Assembly: GCA_009859145.1 (NCBI GenBank)
Contig: VRVR01000053.1
Coordinates: 124,001 to 188,000 of the forward strand
Source of the DNA: Andalucia godoyi
Lineage: Eukaryota; Discoba; Jakobea; Jakobida; Andaluciidae
Reading direction: 5' to 3'
DNA: 64,000 bases
Below, piece after piece: positions 19,472-28,247 of this stretch. Position numbers and translations under genes: made by a program. Numbering within the stretch: position 1 is the stretch's first letter; each line of letters begins with the position of its first letter. The notes beneath the pieces are model-generated. The model ran no database searches. It was not told where the DNA came from and saw only the letters and a program-made list of their open reading frames with translations.

Positions 19472-21184
19472 CTATGCATTCGAGGGTCCTTTCACGCACG
19501 CTTCGACAAAGGCAAAGAACGGCGGGGACGGCTTTCCCGGTCGGCTCTTGAATTCCGGATGGGACTGCAGCCCCAAGAAGAAAGGATGCAAAGACCGCGG
19601 CAGTTCCATTGCAGACATGCGCACACCTGATTCATCGCGGCCCGTGAAAAGCATGCTTGAATCTTCAAACATCTTGACAAGGTCCGGGTTCACCTCGTAC
19701 CGATGGCGATAGCGCTCCGTCGCTTCCGAGGCGTTGCCGTAGACATGCGAGAGCAAGCAAGGTGGATCCGACTGCTTGATTAAAATCTTATGCGATCCGA
19801 GCCGCATAGTGCCTCCCAGAACTTCGCGGGAAACATCTGGCATGTAGATCAGCACACGATGTTTCGCGGTCTTTTCAAATTCTTCGGAATTCGCACCGTC
19901 AAGATGCAGAACATCCCGAGCCCAGTCAATCACCGCACACTGCATCCCTAAGCAAACACCCAGGAATGGGGTGCGTGACTGACGAGCCCATCGTGCAGCA
20001 AGAATCTTTCCTTCCACTCCGCGAGCCGAAAAACCTCCCGGTATCAAAACCCCGTCAGCAGATCGTAGCTTCCTCCAGGCATCGCGATCCTGTTCTTCTA
20101 ACTTTTCAGCATCGATCCAATCAATCCCCACACGCTTCTGCAGTTGATTGCCAGCATGTTCCAGAGCTTTCGCCACGGACAGGTACGCATCTTTGTCATC
20201 CGTGTACTTTCCAACCAACGCAATGCGAACTTCACCATCCAGGTTATCCTCGCGCGACGCCAGGTCCCTCCACTTCCCCATATTCTTCTCAAAAATAGCA
20301 GAGTCGAATTCCAAGCCAAACTGCTCCTTGATGACATTGACCACACCCTGCTTCTCCAGCAGCAGCGGAACCTGATAGAGGTTCGAGACGTCTGGAAGCG
20401 AGATAACGTGATTCGGGGAAACCTGGCAATGCAGCGCAATTTTCTGAATTGACTCCTCCGAGAGAGGAACCTGGCAGCGGGCGGCAATGAGATCCGGCTG
20501 GAGCCCGGCCGCACGAGACTCGCGAACAGAGTGTTGTGTCGGTTTGGTCTTTTGCTGGCCTGAAATAACAGGAACAAGAGAAACCTGCACACATGCAAAT
20601 CTCCTGGGCGTAACACGGTGGCGGAGCTGACGCAAGGCTTCGATAAATGCCGCAGATTCAATATCCGAAATAACACCACCCAGCTCAATCATGACAATTT
20701 TGGGAACCGGATGCTCAGGCGTCTCATTCAAGACGACCGGATCGCAGGCAAATGCACAGGCAGCCGTCGACTCAATCCACTGGATAATTTCATTCACCAC
20801 ATGCGGAATGACCTGGACTGTCTTCCCCAAAAACTCACCTTTGCGCTCTTTTTCAAGAATGGAAGAGTATATCTTCCCGGTGGTGATGTTGTGCTGCCGA
20901 GTCAGGTTGACGTCCAAGTACCGCTCATAGTTTCCAAGATCCAAATCGCACTCGGAGCCATCCTCAAGAACAAACGCCTCTCCGTGCTCAAACGGCGACA
21001 TCAATCCAGCGTCGATGTTCAGATACGGATCAATCTTGATGGCCGTCACCGCACACCCGCACGTCTTCAATACTGCACCAATGGAAGACGTCGTAACGCC
21101 CTTTCCAATGCCCGAGATCACACCGCCAGTCACCAAAATATACCGGATCATAGATCTCTCTGACACTCCACCTGCACCGTCCAT
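19472..21184 (-). CDS. CTPS: CTP synthase (glutamine-hydrolysing)
   Basis: A 570-residue protein converting UTP, ATP and glutamine to CTP in the cytosol. I start at the ATG at 21184 (MDGAGG); the ATG at 21151 (MIRYILVTGG) would give the classical N-terminus and is a fair alternative. The synthetase domain shows ILVTGGVISGIGKG, KIDPYLNIDAG, the DGSECDLDLGNYERYL region, ELGGVISDIES and VPVISGQQKTKPTQHS. The class-I glutamine amidotransferase domain starts around residue 300; its nucleophile lies in GVCLGMQ (Cys near 413) and the His-Glu pair in LQSHPEF (near 541). The length and sequence are those of eukaryotic CTPS. The gene is divergent from mitochondrial IleRS across 356 bp. Confidence 0.97.
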   Translation of the reverse strand: MDGAGGVSERSMIRYILVTGGVISGIGKGVTTSSIGAVLKTCGCAVTAIKIDPYLNIDAGLMSPFEHGEAFVLEDGSECDLDLGNYERYLDVNLTRQHNITTGKIYSSILEKERKGEFLGKTVQVIPHVVNEIIQWIESTAACAFACDPVVLNETPEHPVPKIVMIELGGVISDIESAAFIEALRQLRHRVTPRRFACVQVSLVPVISGQQKTKPTQHSVRESRAAGLQPDLIAARCQVPLSEESIQKIALHCQVSPNHVISLPDVSNLYQVPLLLEKQGVVNVIKEQFGLEFDSAIFEKNMGKWRDLASREDNLDGEVRIALVGKYTDDKDAYLSVAKALEHAGNQLQKRVGIDWIDAEKLEEQDRDAWRKLRSADGVLIPGGFSARGVEGKILAARWARQSRTPFLGVCLGMQCAVIDWARDVLHLDGANSEEFEKTAKHRVLIYMPDVSREVLGGTMRLGSHKILIKQSDPPCLLSHVYGNASEATERYRHRYEVNPDLVKMFEDSSMLFTGRDESGVRMSAMELPRSLHPFFLGLQSHPEFKSRPGKPSPPFFAFVEACVKGPSNA

Positions 21185-21540
21185 ACTGCCGTTCCAAGGA
21201 CGGGAGAAAAAGAAAAAAGAATAAGGAAAAGAGATTGAGCTGCCAAGAATTCCCTCAATTGCACACAACACCGCAGAGCGCAAAACGCGAATGGGCTCAC
21301 ATGGGAGCTTACCCAAACTACTTCTGCCGACTGTAAACATGTTTAATAACCGGCAACTACAGTAGTTGTGTCCGGGGTATTTGCAGCTCCCCGACGCTCT
21401 GAGAAAAACATGCAGTGTTTCATGTCTCGCTTTTACTAGACTCTCTCGCTCATTCGCGCGCTCTGACACACTCTGACACACACGCCTGCTGACGGTTGCT
21501 GACGGTTGCTGACGATCTCACGTACATTGGAAAACAGAAG
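21185..21540. promoter_or_regulatory. Bidirectional intergenic region, CTPS / IleRS
   Basis: 356 bp between the divergent starts of CTP synthase and mitochondrial IleRS. It contains two direct TGACGGTTGC copies just before the IleRS start (21490-21515), a CACTCTGACACA repeat (21463-21482) and a short A-rich block. I recognise no defined promoter element. Confidence 0.4.
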
Positions 21541-24500
21541 ATGCTGGGATCGGTGCTTCGACATCGGATGCGTGGCCGTCTTGCTTCGCATGGAAAGCTG
21601 GCTGGGTGTGTGCTGTACTCGACGAAGGCAGGCGATTCTGGGAAGGAGTATCGATCGACGCTGTTGCTTCCGCAGACTGATTTTCCAATGCGAGCGAATG
21701 CAAAGGTGCGGGAACCGGAGCTTGCGATGCAGTGTGCGGATGAACTGTATGCACGGCAGCTGAGGCAGACGGAGCGGCCGCTCGTGGTTCTGCATGACGG
21801 ACCGCCGTATGCGAATGGGAAGATCCATATGGGCCATGCGCTGAACAAGGTGCTCAAGGACATGGTTTGCAGATGGAACATTCTGTATGGAAAGCGAGTG
21901 TCGTTTGTTCCTGGATGGGACTGTCATGGACTGCCGATTGAAATGAAGGCTATCCAGCAGCTCCAAGCAACCCCAACCCCAACCACAACCACAACCACAA
22001 CCACAACCCCAACCACAACCAAAATCACATCCAAAACCACAGCTGCAACAGTACCGGGTAGCGATCAAGCAAAGGGGAAACAACCAGGGACAGGGACGGA
22101 GTTGTTCGACGGCTCGAAATTCTCTCCTGCGACGATACGGCAGGTTTCGAAATCCATTGCAACGCAGTCGATTGAAGATCAGAGGACTGCTTTCAAGAGG
22201 TTGGGGGTCGCGGCCGACTGGAACTCGCCTTACAAGACAATGACTCCCGAGTACGAAGCTTCGCAGCTGGATGTGTTGCGTGCATTGTATGCGTCCGGAT
22301 GCATATTCCGCGGAGTAAGGCCGGTGTTCTGGTCGCCTTCCTCACGAACTGCGTTGGCAGAGTCGGAGTTGGAGTATCCCGAAGGACACAAATCACGTGC
22401 AGTGTACGTGTTGTTGCCCGTCGTCCAAGCTGGAAATGGCAGAGTTCGGTTTGCCAGTTCATTGTTTCCTGCGCTTCCGGAGCACGATGAGGATGCTCCT
22501 TTGCATGTGTGCATCTGGACGACAACTCCATGGACACTGCCTGCAAACCAGGCAGTTGCGTTCAACAAGAATTTAAATTATGTCCTTCTCAAGGTGTCGC
22601 ATGCAGATAACACACCGTTTTACGTGCTGGTTGCCGAGAATCTTTTCCACCCGTTCGTGCTGTCCAAGAACAACCCCGAGTACAAGGTCGAGCGAGTCTA
22701 TGCTATTGGAGGCTCAAAGCTTGAAGGTCTGTGGTGTGCTCACCCCATGTCGTCGCCGTCCGATCCGTCACGAGCGACATTTCCAGGGACCGCCCCTGCG
22801 CCGTCGCCTTTGCCAATGATCGTTCCGCTTATTCACGGTGACTATGTGACCGAAACCAGCGGTACAGGGCTTGTGCACACTGCCCCCAGTCATGGACAGG
22901 AGGATTTCTTGCTTGGCCAACAGCACGGTCTGAACACCAGCTTCTGCGCTGTTGATGATGCCGGGAAGTACACGGCGGAGACAGTCCGCGCAGATGAACT
23001 GGAAGGCCTGTCAGTGCTGACAGACGGGAATGCAAAGGTGTTGGCGCTTCTAGAAAGAGAAGGACGAGTGTGGAGTACTGGATTGTATGAGCACAAGTAT
23101 GCGTATGACTGGCGGACGAAGCAGCCTGTTCTTGTTCGAACGACTGCACAATGGTTCTGCTCTCTCGACACCCTGAAGGAGAAGGCAATGCAGAGTGCGC
23201 TGGATGATAAGTTGGAAATCATTCCTGCCAGCGGCAGGGCTCGCCTATCGGCCTTTGTCAATTCGCGCTCCGATTGGTGTATTTCGCGTCAGCGTTCTTG
23301 GGGGGTTCCGATTCCAGTGTTCTACGAGATTTCGACAGGCCAGGCGTTCATGAATGAGGAGATTATCGACCACGTGCGCAGCGTGTTTCTCAAGACTGGG
23401 GGTTCTGATGCGTGGTGGAATTTGAGTGTCGAGGATCTTTTGCCTCCCTCTTTGAAGTCACGGGCGGCGTCATTCAAGAAAGGAGCAGACACGCTTGATG
23501 TGTGGTTTGACTCGGGCAGCTCGTGGAAGTATCTGCAGGACTCGATTCTGAAGCGCGATCTGCTTCCTGCTGGTAGCATGTCGAAGAAACACGCAGGTGT
23601 CGAGAAGGTTATCTACTGCGAGGGTTCGGACCAGCATCGAGGGTGGTTCCAATCCTCTCTGTTGACCAGCATTGCGGTCCAGAATAAGGCACCATACAAC
23701 GTGCTCCTCACACACGGCTTTGTTCTCGACGAGCAAGGACGGAAGATGTCCAAGTCGCTCGGAAATGTCTTGGACCCAATTCAGGTCGTCGACTCGTTTT
23801 CGGCGGATATCCTGCGCATGTGGGCTGCGTCCTCGGATTATTCACGTGATGTGCTGGTTGGAAATGAGATTTTGAACAAGGTCGCGGAAAACGTGCGAAA
23901 GATTCGAAACACTTGTCGCTTCTTGCTTGGAAATCTTTCGGGGTTCACTTCGGAATCACTGGACACAGTCCTGCGCAACTGGTCTGATCTCCCGTTTGTC
24001 GATCAGTGGCTTTTGGGAAAGTGTGCTGCAGTGTCCACGTCCGTTGAGAAGGCATATCAGGCGTGCGATTTTGCATCTGTGCAGTCGCAGCTGGTGGCGT
24101 TTGCGACAAACGACCTGTCCGCGTTTTACTTGGACTGCACCAAAGATCGAGTGTACTGCAATGCAGCGACCGATGTGAATCGACTGTCTGCGCAAGTTTG
24201 CATGTATGTGGCGCTTCTGACGCTGATGAAATGTGCAGCACCGATCTTGTGCCACACTTCCGAAGAGATTTGGCAGCATTTGTGCAAGACACTCGGTCAA
24301 TCGTCGACGTCGCTTCTGTTGCTCGATGGCTGGGTGCACGACTTGAATGCAAGGATAGCACAGGTCCAGGAGGGATCGAGAACTTCCGCCGGGGACCTTG
24401 TGTCTAGGCTGCAAGGAGTGCGCGAAAGCACAAACCGTGCGTTGGAGGTACTCAGAAAGAACCGAGTGATTGGATCTTCCGTGGATGCCCATGTCTCCTT

Positions 24501-24855
24501 GACGTTTGCGGACAGGAAGACCGATGTGTGGGACGTCAGCCACCATCTCACCGAATTCTTCAATGTTTCGACGGTTTCGCTCGCGATTAATTCCTCGCTC
24601 GCACAAAGTTCTCCAGCACTGGATGCATCCGAGGACACGGGATCGTCCGCGCCGTCTGCGTTTGCAACTGCAGAGGTTGTTCCAAACCAAGCGGGAACAG
24701 AGTGCACGGTGCAAATATCGGATCCAGAATACGGTCGAGTGACCATTGCGACGGCCCTCTCATCGCGTTGCAAGTGTCCTCGATGCTGGATGCGCACAGC
24801 GCTCTTGGAAGGTCATGTGTGTGCACGTTGCGAATCCGTGTTGAACAGAAAGTGA
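21541..24855 (+). CDS. IARS2: Isoleucyl-tRNA synthetase, mitochondrial (bacterial type)
   Basis: A 1104-residue class-I aminoacyl-tRNA synthetase charging mitochondrial tRNA-Ile. Starting at the ATG at 21541 gives a basic, Ser-containing N-terminus without acidic residues (MLGSVLRHRMRGRLASHGK), a good mitochondrial presequence. The HIGH signature is HMGH at 96-99, KMSKS is exact at 735-739, and WDCHGLPIE, TTPWTLPANQA and GSDQHRGWFQSS are present. The C-terminal zinc finger with CPRCW and CARC (from about 1077) marks the bacterial/organellar type rather than the cytosolic IleRS. A Thr/Pro-rich insert of about 45 residues (about 143-190), made by ACAACC repeats, sits in the Rossmann fold right after GLPIE. 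A second in-frame ATG at 21496 would only extend the presequence. Convergent with the inositol-phosphate synthase gene. Confidence 0.96.
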   Translation: MLGSVLRHRMRGRLASHGKLAGCVLYSTKAGDSGKEYRSTLLLPQTDFPMRANAKVREPELAMQCADELYARQLRQTERPLVVLHDGPPYANGKIHMGHALNKVLKDMVCRWNILYGKRVSFVPGWDCHGLPIEMKAIQQLQATPTPTTTTTTTTTPTTTKITSKTTAATVPGSDQAKGKQPGTGTELFDGSKFSPATIRQVSKSIATQSIEDQRTAFKRLGVAADWNSPYKTMTPEYEASQLDVLRALYASGCIFRGVRPVFWSPSSRTALAESELEYPEGHKSRAVYVLLPVVQAGNGRVRFASSLFPALPEHDEDAPLHVCIWTTTPWTLPANQAVAFNKNLNYVLLKVSHADNTPFYVLVAENLFHPFVLSKNNPEYKVERVYAIGGSKLEGLWCAHPMSSPSDPSRATFPGTAPAPSPLPMIVPLIHGDYVTETSGTGLVHTAPSHGQEDFLLGQQHGLNTSFCAVDDAGKYTAETVRADELEGLSVLTDGNAKVLALLEREGRVWSTGLYEHKYAYDWRTKQPVLVRTTAQWFCSLDTLKEKAMQSALDDKLEIIPASGRARLSAFVNSRSDWCISRQRSWGVPIPVFYEISTGQAFMNEEIIDHVRSVFLKTGGSDAWWNLSVEDLLPPSLKSRAASFKKGADTLDVWFDSGSSWKYLQDSILKRDLLPAGSMSKKHAGVEKVIYCEGSDQHRGWFQSSLLTSIAVQNKAPYNVLLTHGFVLDEQGRKMSKSLGNVLDPIQVVDSFSADILRMWAASSDYSRDVLVGNEILNKVAENVRKIRNTCRFLLGNLSGFTSESLDTVLRNWSDLPFVDQWLLGKCAAVSTSVEKAYQACDFASVQSQLVAFATNDLSAFYLDCTKDRVYCNAATDVNRLSAQVCMYVALLTLMKCAAPILCHTSEEIWQHLCKTLGQSSTSLLLLDGWVHDLNARIAQVQEGSRTSAGDLVSRLQGVRESTNRALEVLRKNRVIGSSVDAHVSLTFADRKTDVWDVSHHLTEFFNVSTVSLAINSSLAQSSPALDASEDTGSSAPSAFATAEVVPNQAGTECTVQISDPEYGRVTIATALSSRCKCPRCWMRTALLEGHVCARCESVLNRK

Positions 24856-24989
24856 GGTCTGACACTCGGAACTAAAAACACGAGTTCCAAGAATACCAAA
24901 CAACATGCCAAACGTAAACACCAAAATAAAAAAAATAAATAAAAAGAAAAAAAGAGAAGAGAAGATTAGGAAAAAAGACACCAACAGAA

Positions 24990-25032
24990 CCAGCAGCAGC
25001 AGCAGCAACAACAACAACAACAACAACAACAC
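24990..25032. repeat. (CAG)n(CAA)n repeat
   Basis: Compound trinucleotide repeat in the convergent 3' gap of IleRS and MIPS. Confidence 0.9.
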
Positions 25033-25245
25033 AGCCCCCCAACTTTTTCTTCTTCTTTAATTACACAACCTACATACAAACAGCACCACCAATACAACAA
25101 AAGGAAAAGCAGTCCATAAAAACAACCAAAAACAACCCTCGAGGCGCATGTGATCACGATTTGAAGCACATCCAACACAAACGACTGAAAGAACACAAAC
25201 ACAAAATAAAATAAAATTATAATAATTCGCTCATCTCGCAATTCG

Positions 25246-25273
25246 TCTGCATCTGCATCTGCATCTGCATCTG
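25246..25273. repeat. (TCTGCA)n hexamer repeat
   Basis: Four to five units just downstream of the MIPS stop codon. Confidence 0.9.
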
Positions 25274-25304
25274 TTCTCCCCTCCTCCTTCAAACAGCTTC
25301 ATTC

Positions 25305-26894
25305 TTAGAAGATCGACTGCTTTCCGTCTCTGCGGAACATCGCAGGAACCTTGTACTCAAGCATCATGTTGTTATCCGGCTGAAGACCGACACAGGCACG
25401 GAACAGATTTTCAATGCAAGCTCTCTGCTTGAAGAGAGCATTAATCACCGGGGTGTTCTCGGGCACTTGCGGCGCCTTGAGCAGATATGCGAGGACGGAG
25501 AGCACGGAGTCGAACTTTTGCCATTCCATGTCCTGTCCAGGAACTCGCCACTGGATTCTCTCCATCATCTCTCCAAGGATAACCAAGTCGAGGATCAGCG
25601 GAGCCGCCAAAAGAGAGTCTTCGCAGGTATTGTGGAGAACAATCGTGTTGTGGCCTCCCATGAAAATTCGAGAGGTGTACTCATCCATGGCGCGCTTGGA
25701 GTCCCCGACATACGGGACGTACTTGATCACGACAACATGGTCTGGGTGCTCGTCCTGATCGTACAGAATTCCGTTGGACTCGACCATGTCGTCCACAACG
25801 TTGGACTTTGAGATCTCCTTGGATCGGAAGCACTGGGGTGCAGACAAGTTCTTTCCGTCGTTGTTTCCAAGATGGTTGTAGCTCACAATCGACGTCGGCT
25901 TCAGTCCCGCAGACACAAGGAAGTCCACAAGCACAGACTTCATCTTTGTCTGTCCAGACTTGAAGTCATCACCTGCAATGTACACGCCCTCACGCTCCGC
26001 AAGCTCCGTGACACCCGGAACAAAGGTATTTTGTGGCGATCCATTGATGTAGGTGCATCCTTCGAGGATCGACGCAATTGCAAAGCAGCTGGACGGCGAG
26101 ATTTCACCCTCTGATCTCTTCAGAGCAGCCAGCAGGTTGTCTGCAGTGTCGTTCAATCCCTCAACGACATCCGAAAACCTCTCGGTGTTTGCAGTCCACA
26201 ACAAGATAACCTTGTCGACCTTGTTTGCAGCCTTGAACTCCCGGATATCCGCACGGATCTTCTCCACCTGCTCCCACTTTGATCCAGAAATGACATTGTC
26301 TGCACGGTCGGCCTGGTTCGCAGCAATGAACTCTGGGAAGTAGATCGACGGCAGCGGCTTGAGGTTCTCCATGTACGGAACCAACTGGCGCTGTAAGTCA
26401 TAGTCCAACACCGACGCTCGCTCCATTGCCTGTGCAAGGTTCATTGACGAAATATCCCATCCTCCAAGCACAAGGTCGTTCGGATTCACCATCGGCAAGA
26501 TGGAATGGAACGGCACAAAGAGTTCTTCATTCTTGGACGACGACGACGACGTGGTCGATCCAATTCGCAATGTAGAGCACTGCGTCAAGGATCCGTAGTA
26601 GTCCGGCTTCTGGATCCCACGCGCAGTCCGCCACGTGATTCCTTCGCGGTTTGCAATAATTCCAGCAGTCACCGTCGTTCCGTTGTTGCCGCCCCATCCA
26701 ACAAGCATCAGACCAAGCTTGGGCACATTTCGCTCTGTGCGCAGCTCAAGATGCTTGACCGTCGGCTCCACTGAGGCAGAACTCCCATCTGCACTCACAA
26801 CCGTCTTGGTCAGATGGTACTCATACGTCGACGTAATCGCCTCGGCAGAATACGTTACATTCGGCGAACTGACTGTAAAATTCTTCAACAACAT
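25305..26894 (-). CDS. INO1: Inositol-3-phosphate synthase (MIPS/Ino1)
   Basis: A 529-residue NAD-dependent enzyme turning glucose 6-phosphate into 1D-myo-inositol 3-phosphate, the first step of inositol synthesis. The ATG at 26894 gives the family N-terminus. The NAD-binding glycine loop reads [13 protein letters not shown] (about 64-76). Further signature stretches are [36 protein letters not shown] (about 283), [34 protein letters not shown] (about 335-348) and [17 protein letters not shown]. The length is the usual 510-535. A telomere-like TTAGGG array lies about 20 bp upstream of the start codon. De novo inositol synthesis suggests a free-living lifestyle. Confidence 0.98.
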   Translation of the reverse strand: MLLKNFTVSSPNVTYSAEAITSTYEYHLTKTVVSADGSSASVEPTVKHLELRTERNVPKLGLMLVGWGGNNGTTVTAGIIANREGITWRTARGIQKPDYYGSLTQCSTLRIGSTTSSSSSKNEELFVPFHSILPMVNPNDLVLGGWDISSMNLAQAMERASVLDYDLQRQLVPYMENLKPLPSIYFPEFIAANQADRADNVISGSKWEQVEKIRADIREFKAANKVDKVILLWTANTERFSDVVEGLNDTADNLLAALKRSEGEISPSSCFAIASILEGCTYINGSPQNTFVPGVTELAEREGVYIAGDDFKSGQTKMKSVLVDFLVSAGLKPTSIVSYNHLGNNDGKNLSAPQCFRSKEISKSNVVDDMVESNGILYDQDEHPDHVVVIKYVPYVGDSKRAMDEYTSRIFMGGHNTIVLHNTCEDSLLAAPLILDLVILGEMMERIQWRVPGQDMEWQKFDSVLSVLAYLLKAPQVPENTPVINALFKQRACIENLFRACVGLQPDNNMMLEYKVPAMFRRDGKQSIF

Positions 26895-27520
26895 TTTGCT
26901 TGTTTCAAATACTTAGGGTTAGGAGGGTTAGGGCTACGCAGAATACAAACAGTATTGTTTTTTCCTTTTCTTTCAACAGAAAAAAACAGGGAGGAAATTT
27001 CGGGGGAAAAATGCAAGAAAAAAAAAGAAGGCACAAAGACGAAGAAAGAGAAGACGGGGGGGGGGGGGGAGGAACGAATTGGAGAATCTCACCAAATTAT
27101 TATTTCAAAAAGAAAAAGAAAAAGAAAAAAGAAACGAAAACGAAAAAACGAAAAGGAACTAAGAGGGAATAGAGGAGAAAGGAAAAGAAAAAAGGGCAAA
27201 GGAAAGGAAAAATGCGCGACGCCCAGGGGCTGAAGGAGAAGGGGGGGGAATGCCCCGAGTGCGGCTTCATGAGGGACTGGAAATTCAATCGAAATTCGCC
27301 GCACTTTCCCGCGATTGAGGGAAGAAAGAAAGGTTCCGAATCTTTCTACCGCTTTTTTTATTTTCGTTGTCTGGGGATGAATCAATTGATGCTATGATCA
27401 GGAGGGTTGGGGGGAAGTAGACTTGTACGGTAGATGATGATGACGACGTTGTTTCCGTCGCCAAAACAAACAAACTAACAAACAAAAAAACCGAGTACAC
27501 GGGCGAGACGGAGAGACGAG
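26895..27520. other. Divergent intergenic region, MIPS / Rpp14
   Basis: 626 bp. It holds a telomere-like array (26913-26933), a strongly purine-rich plus strand (26980-27215) with a G13 run near 27057-27070, and a more mixed 3' part that leads into the Rpp14 start. The purine tract makes open frames on both strands that I do not consider genes. Confidence 0.4.
26913..26933. repeat. Telomere-like TTAGGG array
   Basis: Reads TTAGGG TTAGGA GGGTTAGGG on the plus strand, about 20 bp upstream of the MIPS start. On the MIPS sense strand it is a CCCTAA array, similar to the telo-box (AAACCCTAA) seen in some eukaryotic promoters. Confidence 0.7.
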
Positions 27521-27895
27521 ATGGAGTCCGAGGTCACGATTGCGATTGACCGGGTGTTTATTCCGTTTGTGTTGCAGCCAAGTGGCAGTAGTGCGAGTGA
27601 CGTGCGGCGGCTGAATGCATCTGCAGCAAAGTACGTGCTCACAAGGACGCTTGGCGGCTTGTTTGGCTCGGTGGGAGGTTCGTTTACAGTCGATTTGGTG
27701 CACTTTGATGAGGACACGGGTCGCGGAATCTTGGCGACGTACGACAGGGACGCTTGGAAAGTCGTCAGTGCACTCGCGCTGTGTCGAACGGGGCCTTCCA
27801 ACGAGGACATTCTGTTTGAAACAGGCCTCGTTTCACCGTTCTTGACCGACCTCGTCTTTCCAAACCAGCATCCGCTCTCGATCCCAGCGCAATAG
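27521..27895 (+). CDS. RPP14: Rpp14/Pop5-family RNase P protein subunit
   Basis: A 124-residue protein. Proteins of the Rpp14/Pop5 fold are subunits of nuclear RNase P/MRP, which trims the 5' leader from precursor tRNAs. After a divergent first strand, the helix AAKYVLTRTLGGLFGSVGG is followed by strands FTVDLVHFDEDTGRGILAT and the helix DAWKVVSALALCR. The same arrangement in human RPP14 reads LISAVKDLFGEVDAAL, LDILTYEEKTLSAILR and LVKLWSSLTLLG. It is closer to RPP14 (124 residues in human) than to POP5, which carries an additional C-terminal tail. Similarity is modest, so the exact subunit assignment is tentative. Convergent with fimbrin. Confidence 0.75.
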   Translation: MESEVTIAIDRVFIPFVLQPSGSSASDVRRLNASAAKYVLTRTLGGLFGSVGGSFTVDLVHFDEDTGRGILATYDRDAWKVVSALALCRTGPSNEDILFETGLVSPFLTDLVFPNQHPLSIPAQ

Positions 27896-27914
27896 CTTGC
27901 AAACAACAAACAAT

Positions 27915-27957
27915 AGACAACAGACAACAGACAACAGACAACAGACAACAGACAACA
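27915..27957. repeat. (AGACAAC)n heptamer repeat
   Basis: Six nearly perfect heptamers just after the Rpp14 stop codon. Confidence 0.95.
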
Positions 27958-28013
27958 ACCCCATCCATTCTTAATTCCCGTCGTTTTGCGTTTTTTCCTT
28001 TCTTTTTTTATTT

Positions 28014-28015
<2 letters not shown>

Positions 28016-28054
<39 letters not shown>
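28016..28054. repeat. (TTA)n repeat
   Basis: About thirteen units between convergent genes. Confidence 0.95.
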
Positions 28055-28247
28055 GTTTTTTTAATTCAATTGTTATGAACAGCAAAACATACGTTCTCAC
28101 CAGTGTAAAGGATAATACCAGAAAACACAGAGCGCATCAAACCTCAAACCTCAAACGACAAAACCAAAACTTGCTTTTCCCCTCTCTTTTTTCTTCCTTT
28201 CTTCTTCTTTCGTTTTTCCATTTTGCATCGGCCAATGGGATGAGCAC

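Larger units (their letters stand above)
24856..25304. other. Convergent 3' gap with CAG/CAA and ATCTGC repeats
   Basis: 449 bp between convergent IleRS and MIPS genes. Very A-rich on the plus strand (24880-24965), then a (CAG)n(CAA)n run at 24990-25032 and (TCTGCA)n at 25246-25273. These are 3' UTR and spacer; the open frames across the repeats are artefacts of composition. Confidence 0.5.
27896..28247. other. Convergent 3' gap with AGACAAC and TTA repeats
   Basis: 352 bp between the convergent Rpp14 and fimbrin genes. It contains six AGACAAC units (27915-27957) and about thirteen TTA units (28016-28054), then pyrimidine-rich sequence. No gene visible. Confidence 0.5.

Noticed and set aside
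24990-25292. Minus-strand frame with long Cys and Leu runs
   Set aside because: Translation of (CAG)n/(CAA)n and A/T-rich spacer between convergent genes.
26970-27230. Lys/Arg-rich frames in the purine tract upstream of Rpp14
   Set aside because: Low-complexity purine strand; no protein features.
27904-27957. Short regular repeats considered as a CRISPR array
   Set aside because: Seven-base tandem units without spacers in a eukaryotic gap; a simple minisatellite.
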